From: Piromyces finnis
Lineage: Eukaryota > Neocallimastigomycota > Neocallimastigomycetes > Neocallimastigales > Neocallimastigaceae
Length of the DNA: 64,000 bases
Direction of reading: 5' to 3'
Assembly (NCBI GenBank): GCA_002104945.1
Contig: MCFH01000003.1
Span: 1,054,001 to 1,118,000 of the forward strand
Made by a program: the position numbers and the translations under genes. Of this stretch, positions 32,608 through 47,665 are shown one piece after another; position 1 is the stretch's first letter, and each line of letters starts with the position of its first letter. Under the pieces are notes generated by a model. That model was not told where the DNA came from. It worked only from the letters and a program-made list of their open reading frames with translations, and searched no databases.

Positions 32608-33240
32608 GTAAACACTATAATTTTATATATATATATATATTATTTATATTATTTTATTTTATTATTTGCTATTTAATTATTAATAAATTTAAATAAATAT
32701 CTATTAATATTGATTATAAATTTTTAAAAATATAATAGAGAAAAAATTAAAGATCAATATCAATGTTTAATGGACAATGAAAAATATAGGGAAGCCCTTC
32801 TAACAATCAATAAATTAATAAGTAAATAGAATATTTTTTATAAGAAAAGTAAATTAATATATAATTAAAACGAATAATTAATTAATTATTATATAAATAT
32901 TAATATTAATATAAAAATTAGTTAAGAGTGATAATGAAAATGATGATCATTACATTAAACGTGCAACAACCAATTTAAAGATGTATAAATATACAGATGT
33001 TATTGATGATTGCCATTATGCTTTAAAAATTAATAAAAATTGTGTTAAAGCTTATATACTACTTTCTAAATATTATAAGCATCGTGGTCAACTTAGTATA
33101 TCAAAAGAATATCTTAATAAAGGTTTAAACATATCTGAAGAAAATAAAAATTTATCAATTCATATTTCAAACTTGAAAACTGAAGTAAAATAACAAATAA
33201 TAAAATTGAAATAAATTTTATAATAATAATAATAATAATA

Positions 33241-33273
<33 letters not shown>

Positions 33274-34782
33274 TTTATATAATAATATATATATATATAT
33301 TTATATTAATGTAGTTGAGTATCATTGAAAAAATGGAAAATTTATTTGAAAAAGTAAATGAACAAATGAAAAATGGAAATTATAAGAATGCTCTTCAAAC
33401 ATTAGAAGAAACTATGATACTATGTGACAGTAAAATTAGTTCAAATTACCAGTCTAACAAATCATTAAGTATATTAAAGAGTGATGAATTAAGAGGAATT
33501 CCAATTAGATGGAGATTATTACGAGCCGAAATATTAATCATGAATAATGATTACCATGAAGCTATGACTATTGCTGAAATTATATTAGCTAAAGATAAGA
33601 ATAATTCTGAGGCATTAGCTTTAAAAACAAAATTACTTTATATCATGGGTAAAAGTAATATTGATAATGCAGTTAAATATCTCAGAAAAGCTGTTTATTA
33701 TTATAATAAAAACGAAGATGCAAAAAAATTAATTGAAAAAATCCCGGAATTAGAAGAAAAAAAGAAAGAAATTATTAATAATCTATTTAAAGCGGAGCAT
33801 TATGAAGAAGCCATACAAAAATATGATAAACTAATTAACGATTGTAAAGAAATTTATTTAACTGGTATAGTATTAATCATTTTATTAAGAAATAAAAGTA
33901 CATGTTTATTAAAGGTAAAAAAATATATATATAATTAAAATATAAAATAGAAAATAATAAGAATATTAATATTTAAAATTAATAATAATTCTTTTCCAAC
34001 TTTATTATTTATTTAATGATGAAAAAAAATTAGTTGAAAAAATATTCAGAATGTATTGAATGTACCACTGAAGCTATTGAAATTTTAAAAAGCATTGTTT
34101 TTGAAAATGGAGAACCAAAATCCAATGATGAATATAAACATTGTAAACAACAAGATCTTTTCTTTGAACTTTATAAAAAAAGATTAGAAGGTTATATCAA
34201 AGATGAAAATTTCCAAAAAGCTAAAGAAGACTGTGAAATTTTTAAAATGCTTAAACCAATTAAAAAAAGTAAAAGTTTATACACAAAAGACAAAGATAAA
34301 AATAATAAATATAGCTATAAATAATAATATTAATTATTTCTATTTATTCAAATAATATCTATATTTATAATTATATATTATTTGCGTATTATCTTAAAAA
34401 ATAAGAATTGAATATTGAAGAATTGTATAGAAATGAAAAGTAATATTATATAATTTTTTATCCTAATTTTAATATTATATATTTAATTATTAAAACTTAA
34501 TAGATTGGCAATTAATGCTAATGATATAAATATTATTTTTAAAAAAATTGGTTATTATAATAGGATAATTCTTTCAAATTTAGAAAGAGAAAAAGGGAAC
34601 AATTCATTTAATGATAATGACTTTAAGAAAGCATTGGATTTTTACAATAAATCTCTAGGTAATTAGAATTTTTTTTTTAATATATTGAAAGTTTAATAAT
34701 TTGATATGTTTTATTATAATGAAATAATAATTTAATCTGAACTTTTTTTTTTAAATATTAGAAATTTATTTAAATAATAATA

Positions 34783-35174
34783 AATCTTATTTCAATAGAG
34801 GTTTAGCTTATATGAAACTTTTTAAGTATGAAAAAGCCATTGAAGATTTTAGGAATGCTTATAGATACGATAATCAATATATTAAAGCAATTAATAACTT
34901 GTCAATTTGTTATCTTCAAATACTTGAACCTGAAAAAGCTTTAAATGAAATTGGAAATATTGATTTCCATTCAGATAGCAATTGCGTTAAAACATATAAT
35001 ATATCTAAAAAATTACATGACATGTATAAGGAAATTCGTAATTATTCCTTCAATTATGAAAAGTCTATAGAAAAATATAAATTATTGCTTGATGAATATC
35101 ATAATTACAAGATTTCTGGTTATATTGATGTTTTAATATATAAAAAAATTGCAAGTTTATATCAAAATGTATGT
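34783..35174 (+). repeat. Near-identical TPR exon, copy A
   Basis: About 390 bp matching 35937-36328 with one visible substitution (GCT versus GTT, Ala/Val). Similarity starts inside the exon and stops just after its splice donor, while the flanking introns and the first bases of the exon differ. Confidence 0.9.
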
Positions 35175-35638
35175 ATTAATAATTTAAAAAAAAATTATTA
35201 TAATATTTTTTTTAAATGTATATTTAACTATAAAAAAAATAGTCAAGTAAACATATAGAAGGTATTGAATGTATCACAAAAGCTATTAAAAAATTAAAAG
35301 ATCTTGTTTTTTCAAATGGAGAATCAGAATCCAAAGAAGAGTATGAAAGTTGTGGAAAAAAAGATCTTTTCTTTGAACTTTACAAAGAAAAAATAGAAAG
35401 TCATATTAAAATTAAAAATTTCAGCAGTGCTAAAGAAGATTGTGAAACCTTAAAAATGATTAATCCAATTAATAAAAGTAAAGTTTTATTATAAAAAAAT
35501 AATAATATAAAAATAATATAATATATTTTATTCTTATTTGTTAAAATAATATATATATACTTATTTTTTGTATATCTCGTTAAATAAATAGGATTAGATA
35601 TTGAAGAAATTTTCGAAAAAATAAAAAAGTAAACTATC

Positions 35639-35688
<50 letters not shown>

Positions 35689-35936
35689 TAAAACTTTTTA
35701 TGTTGACTATTGTAATAGTGCTGATCTTTCAAATTCTGAAAAAAAAAGGAAACATTGCTTTTAAAAATGATGATTATAAGAAAGCATTTGAATTTTACAA
35801 AAAATCTATAGGTAATTAGAAATATTTTTTTTAGTTCATTATCTATCATCATTCATTATTATTATTATAATAAAAAGTCATAATAATAATTTAATATTAC
35901 TTAATAATTGTATAGAACTTAATAGAGAAAATAATG

Positions 35937-36328
35937 AATCTTATTTCAATAGAGGTTTAGTTTATATGAAACTTTTTAAGTATGAAAAAGCCATTGAAGA
36001 TTTTAGGAATGCTTATAGATACGATAATCAATATATTAAAGCAATTAATAACTTGTCAATTTGTTATCTTCAAATACTTGAACCTGAAAAAGCTTTAAAT
36101 GAAATTGGAAATATTGATTTCCATTCAGATAGCAATTGCGTTAAAACATATAATATATCTAAAAAATTACATGACATGTATAAGGAAATTCGTAATTATT
36201 CCTTCAATTATGAAAAGTCTATAGAAAAATATAAATTATTGCTTGATGAATATCATAATTACAAGATTTCTGGTTATATTGATGTTTTAATATATAAAAA
36301 AATTGCAAGTTTATATCAAAATGTATGT
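35937..36328 (+). repeat. Near-identical TPR exon, copy B
   Basis: The partner of 34783-35174. The constant 1154-bp offset runs through the whole match, so there are no indels. Confidence 0.9.
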
Positions 36329-36775
36329 TGTATTAATGGTATATATACTTTTTTTTATTTAAAAAAAAGTTATAAACTAACTATATCTTTTTTTTTTACT
36401 ATTTAATTATAGTTGAACAAAACTAAAGAATGTATTATCCATATTTCCATTTCAATCGAAATGCTAGAAAAAAAAGTAATTAAAGACAATAATCCTACAG
36501 CTTCTACTTATAAGGAATCTGACTTTTGTGATCTTTTTATTGATCTATTTAAAATTAGAGCTAAAAGTTATTTTGATGACAAAAACTATCAAAAAGCTTA
36601 TGAATATTATAAAGATCTTTTCCATATGTGTCCATATGATCATGGTAAATAAGAATATTAATTAAAATATAATTAATATTGATAGTATATAATTATTAGG
36701 AAAAAAAAATTAAATTTTCTTTTTTTTTTTTTTTTTTTTTTTCCTATAATGAATAATATATTTAAATATTATTAG

Positions 36776-37201
36776 ACATTGAAAACAATATGATATTTGC
36801 ATATATGCATAGAAATAATTCTTCTTCTTCTTCTTCCAGTTCTAGAAATTCAAGCAGTGGTTATAATTTATAACAGTTACTCAAACAGTGGTTATAATAA
36901 TTATAACAGTTATTCCAGCAATGGAAATAATAGCTACAACAATAATTCAAATTCTAACTCAAGAAGGGAAAGAAAAAAGGGTTCAAATTCTTATAGTGAA
37001 TATGAATGCTGTACTATTCTTGGTTTAGATCAAAATAATAATCCAACTATTAAAGATATTAAAAATGCATATCGTAAACTTGCCCTTAAATATCATCTAG
37101 ATAAATGTAAAGATGAAAACTTAAGAAAGGAATACGAAGAAAAAATGAAAGAAATTAATATTGCTAAAGAAACTTTAATGAAAATCAAAGGCAAAAATTG
37201 A
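36776..37201 (+). pseudogene. J-domain exon with HPD changed to HLD
   Basis: The exon starts in phase with the preceding TPR exon (GAC ATT GAA AAC), runs through poly-Ser and Ser/Asn/Tyr repeats, meets a stop near 36872 after a one-base gain, and continues in the next frame. The J domain is ECCTILGLDQNNNPTIKDIK, then NAYRKLALKYHLDKCKDENL, ending at TGA 37199-37201. The HPD triad needed to stimulate Hsp70 ATPase is H-L-D (CTA instead of CCA). Poly-Ser/Asn repeats before the J domain are in the same position as the Gly-rich linkers of co-chaperones. With the loss of HPD and the frameshift, co-chaperone activity is not expected. Confidence 0.8.
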
Positions 37202-38355
<1,154 letters not shown>

Positions 38356-39730
38356 CTATTTGTATAAGTATACTTTTAATTTTTGATTTGGATTATTAAT
38401 ATTATAATTCCCAATTTCCTTTCTTAAATTTTCATACTTTACTGAACTACTTAAGGATAGAGGTAAAATATATAATTTTTCTAATGATGGTGCGGCTTCA
38501 ATTAATTTTGGTAAAAATCCTAATGAACCTATTTTAACGGAAGCAATTAAAGTTAATATTTTTAAATGAGGCATCTTTTTAACTGCTTTTGTTAATTGAA
38601 ATCTACTTATTTCATATTTACTTTTATAATATATATATATATATTATTATTATTATTTATTTGTTTTTTTAAATTATTATTATATATTTTATTAAATACT
38701 TACTCATAGTCAGAATTATCAATTTCTAAATATTCAATGTTATTACAACAGATTTTATTGATTTTAAATATATCTAAATTTATCGTATTTGATATGGTAA
38801 AAGAAAATTTTTTTAATTTCAAAGAACTCAATAATAATTGTTGAATTCCTTTATTTGTAACTGAATTACAATGCTTAATTTCTAATACTTCCAAATCATT
38901 TTCTTTTGAATACCTGGACCACTCAATGAAAAAATTGTCAACAACATTAGCGTGATTTAATTGTAATATTTTTAATTTTGGACAACAATTAATTAAATAT
39001 GTATATCCCAATTTTGTAAACCGAACTTGTCTTCCGATATAGAGGTGAATCAATTTTTTACTATTCATAACAATATTTTGTATTGAAATGTCTGTTAAAT
39101 TATTATTTGAAATTAATTTTAAAGATAATAAATTTGGTACACTTTTAAGAAGACAATTTAATGAATTATCTTTTTATTTTTATTATTATTATTGTTATTA
39201 TTGTTATTATTATTATTAAAAAATTTTAATTTTAAAAAGGTTAATTATTTTCAGTAAATATAAAATGGATCACCTATTAATATAAATAATTAAAAGAATT
39301 AAATTATATTTTTAATTATAATTATACCTGTTAACATTCTACAATCTTCAAGTTTTAGTGATTCCAAATTTAATTGAGAATCTGATAAAAGATAGATATC
39401 GTCATTGGAAGGATAACAAATGCTTGATATGTGTAAATGCTTTACAAAATAATAATAGTTCCTTATTAAAAAAAAGTTTGTTTCATTATGACCATAAGTC
39501 TGTTGTCTTTCGTACGATTCAAAAATTGTATTTAAGAATTTTAAAAAACTTTCTTTTGACTTAAAGTGTGGATTTGTATATATTAATTCAAATAAGGCAA
39601 TAAACCATGATTTATTTACCAACATACATGAATGTAATATTTTATAGTATTCTTCTAAATTATTACTATATTCAAAATAAACATTTTTCAGTATTTTATA
39701 TAATATTTCTCTTGGAATAATCCCTTTCAT
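38356..39730 (-). CDS. F-box / leucine-rich-repeat protein, three exons
   Basis: Exons 39328-39730, 38704-39169 and 38356-38602 join in phase at GT..AG introns to give 371 residues. The N-terminus carries an F-box (about residues 3-45): IPREILYKILKNVYFEYSNN, then YYKILHSCMLVNKSWFIALF. LRRs follow: LNLESLKLEDCRMLT, VPNLLSLKLISNNNLTDIS, CCPKLKILQLNHANVVDNFF, DLEVLEIKHCNSVTNKGIQQ, NIEYLEIDNSD and MPHLKILTLIASVKIGSLGF, of the Amn1/FBXL type with Cys-containing repeats. Probably the substrate-recognition subunit of an SCF ubiquitin ligase; the F-box binds Skp1 and the LRRs bind the target, which is unknown. The gene looks intact. It converges with the composite gene. Confidence 0.85.
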
Positions 39731-40615
39731 ATTGTTTTGTTTGTCTTTATAATAACCGAAATAAAATTATTAAATTGTATCAAATCCCAATTTAAATTTA
39801 AATATATATATTTTGTGTAGTAATTTTAATAAATTATATAATTATAGTTTATAATTTTATAAAAAAAAATTAAAATTTTTCAACTTTGGTTTAACTATTA
39901 TTTAATATACAATTTTTTTAAGTTTTCTTTTATATATACATATTATGTATATGTATATATATTTAAAAAAAAAGAGTTAAATTAAAATCTTTTAAAGTGA
40001 ACATTGACTAATTATTATTATTATTATTTTTTTTTTAATTTTAAATTATTATTTAATAATAAAAAAAAAAAAAAAAATTAAGATTTTTTAATAATAAACT
40101 CTATTAAATATCAAAAATAATATTTAAAGTTTGGTTAAAAAAAAAATATTTTTTAAATATAAACTTGAAAATCTGGTTAAATGATTAAAATTGTTTTCTT
40201 TTCTTTTTCTTTTTTTAGCAATTAACTAAACTACGAATTATAATAACCATAAGCAAGAAATAAAAAAGTATATTATTATCTCTCTCTTTGTATATATATA
40301 TTTAGAACATTTAAAATCTATAATCAAATTATTTTAATTAAAAGATGATGGTACATTCAAATAGAAAATATATTAGTTAATATAGGAATATCAAAAAACT
40401 AAAATTGATAAAAAATAACATTTTTAATTTATTTTTAAAAATTGAACTAGTATATAAATAAAGATGTACTTTGAGTAAAGTTAAATACAACATATACATA
40501 TATAGTAGAGTATAAAGAAGAAGAAAACTCTAAAATATTTCATATAAAATCCTTTCACATTACTTTTACTTTATTATAAAATACACAAGAATTAAATTTA
40601 ATTTCAAGCTATTTT

Positions 40616-40664
<49 letters not shown>

Positions 40665-40859
40665 AACATTATTTTAGTGATAGAAAAAGGATACATACAT
40701 TTTTAAAAATTTATAAAGTATAAAACATTTATTAAACTATATTATATGTATAATGTAAAAATGTATATATATATATATTTTTTTTCCTTTTTTTTAGTCA
40801 TAAATACCTTTTAATTGACATAAGCTATATTTTTATTTATTTAAAAAAAGTTTGATACT
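39731..40859. other. AT-rich divergent promoter region
   Basis: The start codons of the F-box gene and the MPN-like gene point away from each other, so both promoters should lie here. There is a pure A run of about 42 bases at 40620-40661. No specific motif can be called. Confidence 0.5.
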
Positions 40860-43800
40860 ATGACAAATGAATTTAATATAAAGGATATGAATTTTACCGA
40901 ATTACTGGATAAAGGATGGTTTGAAATAGAAACTAAACCAAAATCTTATAAAGAAGATTTAATGGTTGAAGTAGAGGATAAGAGAAAAAAAGGAGGGTAC
41001 ATATTAAACAATATATATAATAATATATATTAAATAATATATATTTTAAATTAAAACTAATGAAATTCCATTAAATTCAATTTTTAAATTTTATATAGTA
41101 TAGCAATGAAAGTAATTATTGATCAGTCTGTATACAATATGTTATTGTCACAGGTATTATCTGATAAATATAATAGTGTATTAGGATATTTAGGAGGTTC
41201 CTTTATTAGTATTCCGAACAGTAATGTTAATAATAGTAGTAATATATCAAATAAAAAAGATGATTATCATATATGTCATATAACTCATTATATCAGTTCA
41301 GAAAGGTATTTATTTTATTTATAAAGTAAAAAGGGAATCAACCATTAAATTAAAAAAAAATACTATAAAAATATTAATATTAGGAAAATTGGTGATTTAA
41401 TTACTAATAATCTTAATGAGGTGGATACTTCATTTATGGATGCTGTTCAATATTTCGAATCTAAAAAAGTTAATTGTGTTGGTTGGTATAAAAGGTATGT
41501 ATATTTTAATATTAAAACTATTTTAATAATAAAAAAAATTAAATAAATCTAATCTTTTTTTTTTCTAGTAATTCAATTAATAAAGTTTTACTACCTACTT
41601 TTAATGATATAGCAAAACAAGCAAGACTTCAACAACTTGTAATAATAATAATAATATATCAAATATTTATTAAAATTTAAATAAAATCTTACAGTATAAC
41701 TTTAAATTTTTATTAAATTATTTTATTAAATATCTTCCTTATAATATCAAAAGATACCAAATAGTGTTGCTGTATTACTATCATCAAATCATTTAAATAA
41801 AAACTCAAAAGAAAATAAAATAATATCAGAAGATTCAAAAATAATGCTAATTTATCAAATATATTTGAAAGATGTAAAAAATAATGAAGTAAACCTAAAA
41901 ATACTGGATAATAACAATAAAAAAATTGATATATCCACAATCAATTATAATCCGTTTGAGAATTTATTATTCCATAAAAATCTAAAATATTATTGCATTC
42001 CTTATGGAGTAGAAGCTAAATTATATCCTAGTGTTGATAACATGGAAAATAATCAAAAAAGTTTATTGGTATTTATTTAAATTATTTTATTTTCACCTTT
42101 TAAATTTTTAAACTTTTTATTGTGAATATTAAATTTATTATTATTTCTGTAATATATATACATCATATCAATTTCAATTAAAAAAAAATATATCAAACAT
42201 TTTCATATGATAAAATATAAATTAATGGAAGATATCACTTAAAGAATCAAGAGAAGCGTATGTAAGTCAAGTTGTTGAAGCAAAATCCAGAATTGGTCAA
42301 AAAATGTTTATTGATGCAGAGTATGAATCGTTTTTAATGAAGTATTGGAAAAATAATGTTTTAAATTCAGGTCATTATATTGATCAGTCATTTAAAAATC
42401 TTTCTTTGAAAAAGTTTCAATTGAAGAAAATGATAAATTTAAGATTAAATACTTTATATAATATGAATTATAAAAACAAATTTGATGCTTCATCACAACA
42501 TAAATATCATATCATTGAAAGTATAAACAAAGAATTGAAAAGGGTAATTATTATAGTTCTAATATTATATTTATTACATAATGTAAAATCTATATTAGAT
42601 ATTTTAATATATTGACATTTAATTATTTTAATTATTATTATTATTATTATGTGTTATCAAATTTTTTTTAAAAGTTGACGTTTTGTAATTCATTTAAGAA
42701 ATATGCTAAAGATTATTATAAAAATTGTGATTATGTATCAAAAATCAATGCTATAAATTCAATTAAAATAAAAGAAGATGTAAAGAATCTATTAAAGGAA
42801 AATGATCATGAAAATTCATCCATTACTTCAGTATCTTCTACTAATAATAACAACATGAAAGAAACAAAAATAATAGAAAAAACACCAAAAGTTAAATCAA
42901 TATCTGATGAAAGTAATAAAAACAATAAATCACGTATTAATAATCGTGATATAGGAGCTGTTCATGAAACGAATAACATAAAATTACCTTTTGATAATAT
43001 TCCTGAATCCAGTTCAATAAAAATGGATAAAAATAAAGAGACAGAAACACAAATTTTAAATACTATTGAAAATGATGCTGTAAGTGATAATGATTTAAAT
43101 CTTGACCTATTAAGTGATGGAAATGATGATATTGACGATGTTGATGGAAATAATAAAAATGTATTACTTTCATCCAATACTAACTCAATAAATAATATAA
43201 ATGAGAATAAATTAGATAATAAAAACAATAGTATCACTGGTGATATTACTAAATCCTCTAGAGGTAGCAATGAAAATTCATTCTTTAATCCTGTTCAAAG
43301 TAATGAAATAGTAAATAAGCACAGTTTTTCCATAACTTCAGAAAAATCTAAAGATGATAAGGATAACAAAAATAAAGCAGGAAGTATTGATGCAATAATG
43401 ATCCCAAAGAAGAGAAAAATTAGTTCTAACCTATCTAACGAAAGATTAAATACGGAATTTTTAATTAATAAAAATAATAGTAAAGGCATAGATAAAAATA
43501 ATAAATTCAATAACACAAGTCAAAATATGGAAATAAATGAAATTAAGAAAACTAGAATAAACAACGAAAATAATGTAAGTGTGAATGTTGAAAAGTCGAA
43601 AAACGATAATAAGAATGAGCAACAACAAAAACAACCACAAGAATACGAGCATTCAATATTAGATAATAATAAATCTGAAATAAAACAAGAAGGTTCATCT
43701 CAAATTTTAACGAAAAATAATACTATTACCGTTTCTTCAACTAATACCTGTCCTATTCAATCATCATCAGCATCACCAATAAAGTCAATATTACCTAATA

Positions 43801-46772
43801 GCATACCCCAATCACAAATGTCGCAACAACATCAACCAGCACTAAATCAAAATTCTCAATCGCAACAACAATCACAAATACAAAAACCCTTACTACCAAT
43901 ACAACCTCAACAAAATCAAAGTACATTACAATCAAATCAAACACCATTATCAGCGTATTTCCAACCATCTCAACAACAATATTCATCTTCAATGGCACAA
44001 TCACAAAAATCAAATCTTAAAAATTCGAAATCACAATCTCAACAATCATCTCCTGTAAGTCAACAAAAACAAGGACATTATCAAGTACCATTGCAACCAA
44101 AGTTAAATACTCAAATGCAATACCCAATACCAATGCAACAACAATCACAGCAACAACAGTCTCAATTCCATTCAATGCCACCTACTCCTCAACAATCACT
44201 ACCATCACAGACACCAATAAAACCAAAATTAATGCCATCACTTCCAATTTCTCAATCCGCCTTACCATCTTCACCAACGTTTAACCAACCATCTCAAACT
44301 TCTCAATCGTCAATGTTACAAGGTAAATTCTCTATTCAACAGCAATCACAACAACAAAAGCAGAATCAACCAACAAAAATTCAACCAAAAATCCAAAATA
44401 ATAATAATAATATGCATCAACCATTACTTCCAAGAACTTCTTCTCCTTTGATACAACAACAACATACACCAATGACATCGCCATTATTACAACAATCCCA
44501 AATTTTCCCAATGCAAACTAAACAATCAAATATTTCAATGAATATTCAATCAAATATTCAACAAAATATACCAATAACATCGAAATTACCACCAACAATA
44601 TCTCAATCAATGCCATCACAATCTCAATTACAACCAAACATGTCTTCACCAATAATACAGCAAATACCATTAAGCGCAAAATCACCATTAATTCCACAAA
44701 TGAAAACAACCATGCCATCTCCTCAATTACAGCAAATGCAATTAGCTATGCCATCTCCTCGATTACAACAGATACAACCAACAATGCAATCTTCACAATT
44801 ACTACCAAATATTCAATCTCCACAATTACAACAGGTACAACAAATTCAATCATCAATGCCATCTCCAATTCAACCAATCCATTCAAGACTCTCTACATCA
44901 CAATCTTATTCGATGTCAACATCTTCCCAATCAAAATTGCAAACACCAAATCAAATTAATACTTTACAACCATTACCATATAATTCTCAAAGCACTGCAC
45001 AACAACAACAACAACAACAACAATCATCTCAATATATACCAAATCAAAATCAAAACCAAAGCAATAATTATAGCAACAATAACAACGGTGATAACAATAA
45101 CAATAATACAAAATTATATCCAAATACAAATAATAATGATAATTTAACAAACCCATTAAGTCGAAGATCATCTTATGCAGATAATAGTAATAATGATAAT
45201 AGAAGATCATCAATGTCATCTCAAACATTCATGTATCATAATAAGATGAATGATACATATAATTCTAATAAAATGCAAAATAGACCTATCTTACCATATC
45301 AACAAAATAATATTTCATACAATGATCCTCAAACCAATTATTCTAATAAAGGAATGTATTTAAATGATAATGAAATTCCAAAATCATCTTCCATAGATAA
45401 TAAGCCGATAAATTCACCATTCTCTTCACCAAAATTCCAAAATATTATTCCACAATCAAAGAATGGACAATATTCATTATTAATGGAATCTTCACCATCC
45501 GAAGAAACATCCATTTTCCAACATAAATATCCATCAAATCAAAATTCATTACATGACTCTACCAATAACTCAGATTATAATAATTACAAAAACAATAAAC
45601 CAAAATCTAGTATTCAATCAAATTCTAATCAATCCATAGGTGATGAAAAGCTAATTAGTCAAGGGGTATCAAATGGTTTTTACGATAGAAATATGAATTC
45701 TTTTATTCCACCATCATCAAAATCCATATTAAGACCAAATATTCAGTCACAATCAATAATAACACCAAATGTGACATCTCAATCGATGTCTATGTCTCAA
45801 TCAATGCCATCCCCATCATTTTCACAAATGCATATTCAACTTCAAACATCACAATCTCAATTTAAAAATATAGCAATGTCACAACAACAATCTTCCCAAC
45901 AAACCAATATAATCCATCCAAAACTAAAACCAAAAATACAACCAAAAATTTTACCTATGCCACCTCAATCAAATTCTGCGATTATTCCAAATACACAATC
46001 AAATCAATATCAACAATTTTATCCTATTGGAAATTCAGAACAGAATATTCAAATGACGTCAATGCAACAAACATCAAATTCACCAGCATTCTTTAAACAA
46101 GAGCCTATGAGTAATAATATCAATAATAACAATAACATTAACGATAACAACAATAACAGCATTAATAATAATAATAATGGTAATAATAACATGGACAATT
46201 ATAACAACAAAATAAATAATAGTATGAACAATGATAGTTTAAATAATGATATGGACAATTCTAACAATAGTCATTTTATACCTGTTAATCAAGATATGAA
46301 TCAATCTCGTAATGGTTACGATAATATGAAAATTAAAATTGAAGTTACACATGAAAAGAAAGCAAAGAAAAAGAAAGAGAATAATGAAAGTAATATGGGT
46401 AGTATTTCATCAAGTGATCCGAATCAAATCCAAAGTAATAATCAACAAATTAAGGAAAGAGGTAAAAAGAAGAGGAAAACAATTAAAGACAATTTAATAA
46501 ACATTAATAATGAAAATCTATTATCATTAAATTTAAATAACAATGATAATAACAATAACAACAACAACAATAACAATAGTAATAATAATATCAATAATAA
46601 TATTAATAATAATAACAATAATGATAATAAAGGTTATAATACTAATTATACCAACTTTAATAATATGAATAACAATGATATTATAAATAATAATAATATA
46701 AATAATGTGAATAATAATAATATAAATAATGTGAATAATAACAACATTATGAATAATATGAATAATATGAAC

Positions 46773-46822
<50 letters not shown>

Positions 46823-47151
46823 TAATAATAGTAATATGAACAATATAAATAACGAGAATATGAATAATGTAAATAATAGTATGATAAATAATATGAATAT
46901 GGGAAATATGAATAGTATGAGTAATAACTCCATGAATATGATTAATCATAGTGATAATAATAACAATAATTATTATAACTTCAGCAACAATCATAACAAT
47001 ATTAATGATAATAAGAGTTTAATAAATATGAATCCAGATAATTCATCACAAATAAATTCTAATCCATTTATTCATTCATCACTACCACCACAATCTAGTA
47101 GTACCTATTCCTTAAATTCATTTAGTAATAATTCATATAATAATAATAGCA

Positions 47152-47201
<50 letters not shown>

Positions 47202-47609
47202 TCTCTTTCAGTTAATAATCCGGTACAACAAGGAAAATTATCTAAAGGAAAGAAAAAGCAAAGTAAGAATGAAAATTCAAAACAATCCGTTAAAAGCAAT
47301 ACAAAAAAATATAAAGGACATGTATCTGAATTATTACCAGATCTTTCTAACGTTTCCAAAACTTCATCATCTATTATTAATTCTGTAGTTAAATTGGAGC
47401 CTAATTTCAATAATAATAACAACAGCAACAATAATAATGGATTTATTAATTACAATTATGATAACAATAATAGTAACAACAACAATTATAGTAATAAAAT
47501 GAATAATTCTAACTATTTATATAATAATAACAATAATAATAACATATATAATAATTATAATATGAATAGAAATAATGGTAATAGTAATGATAACAACAAC
47601 AACAACGAC

Positions 47610-47665
<56 letters not shown>

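Larger units (their letters stand above)
32739..36644 (+). pseudogene. TPR-repeat part of the composite gene
   Basis: Helical repeats fit the TPR pattern, for example YREALLTINKLI, then HYIKRATTNLKMYKYTDVID followed by DCHYALKINKNCVKAYILLS, and later NYKNALQTLEETM and YFNRGLAYMKLFKYEKAIED. The exon set 34034-34268 / 34406-34439 / 34504-34658 / 34762-35168 is repeated as 35243-35477 / 35592-35628 / 35719-35811 / 35916-36322. Two pairs have identical lengths (235 and 407 bp), so a four-exon block was duplicated. The second copy of the third exon has an extra A in a run of nine near 35740, which shifts the frame. TPR parts of this type usually bind Hsp70/Hsp90 tails, as in DNAJC7-like co-chaperones. 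Confidence 0.75.
29323..37201 (+). pseudogene. XRN-like exonuclease / TPR / J-domain composite gene, disabled
   Basis: A chain of about 19 exons whose phases fit nearly throughout. Exons: 29323-30285, 30420-30892, 31073-31776 (holding the SINE), 31943-32070, about 32310-32389, 32532-32607, 32739-32821, 32922-33184, 33315-33914, 34034-34268, 34406-34439, 34504-34658, 34762-35168, 35243-35477, 35592-35628, about 35719-35811, 35916-36322, 36413-36644 and 36776-37201. The N-terminal third is XRN1/RAT1-like, the middle is TPR repeats, the end is a J domain. The link between XRN and TPR parts relies on reading the CAGTAA at 32605-32610 as a splice donor (CA|GTAAAC), which gives an open frame into 32739; read as a stop it would end the XRN part. 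Disabling features: SINE at 31102, unreadable exon near 32071-32310, frameshifts near 35740 and 36869. Two or more adjacent genes remain an alternative. Confidence 0.6.

Noticed and set aside
46533-46994. Ile/Leu-rich open stretches opposite the poly-Asn regions
   Set aside because: Complement of AAT/AAC triplets; found wherever poly-Asn is encoded.
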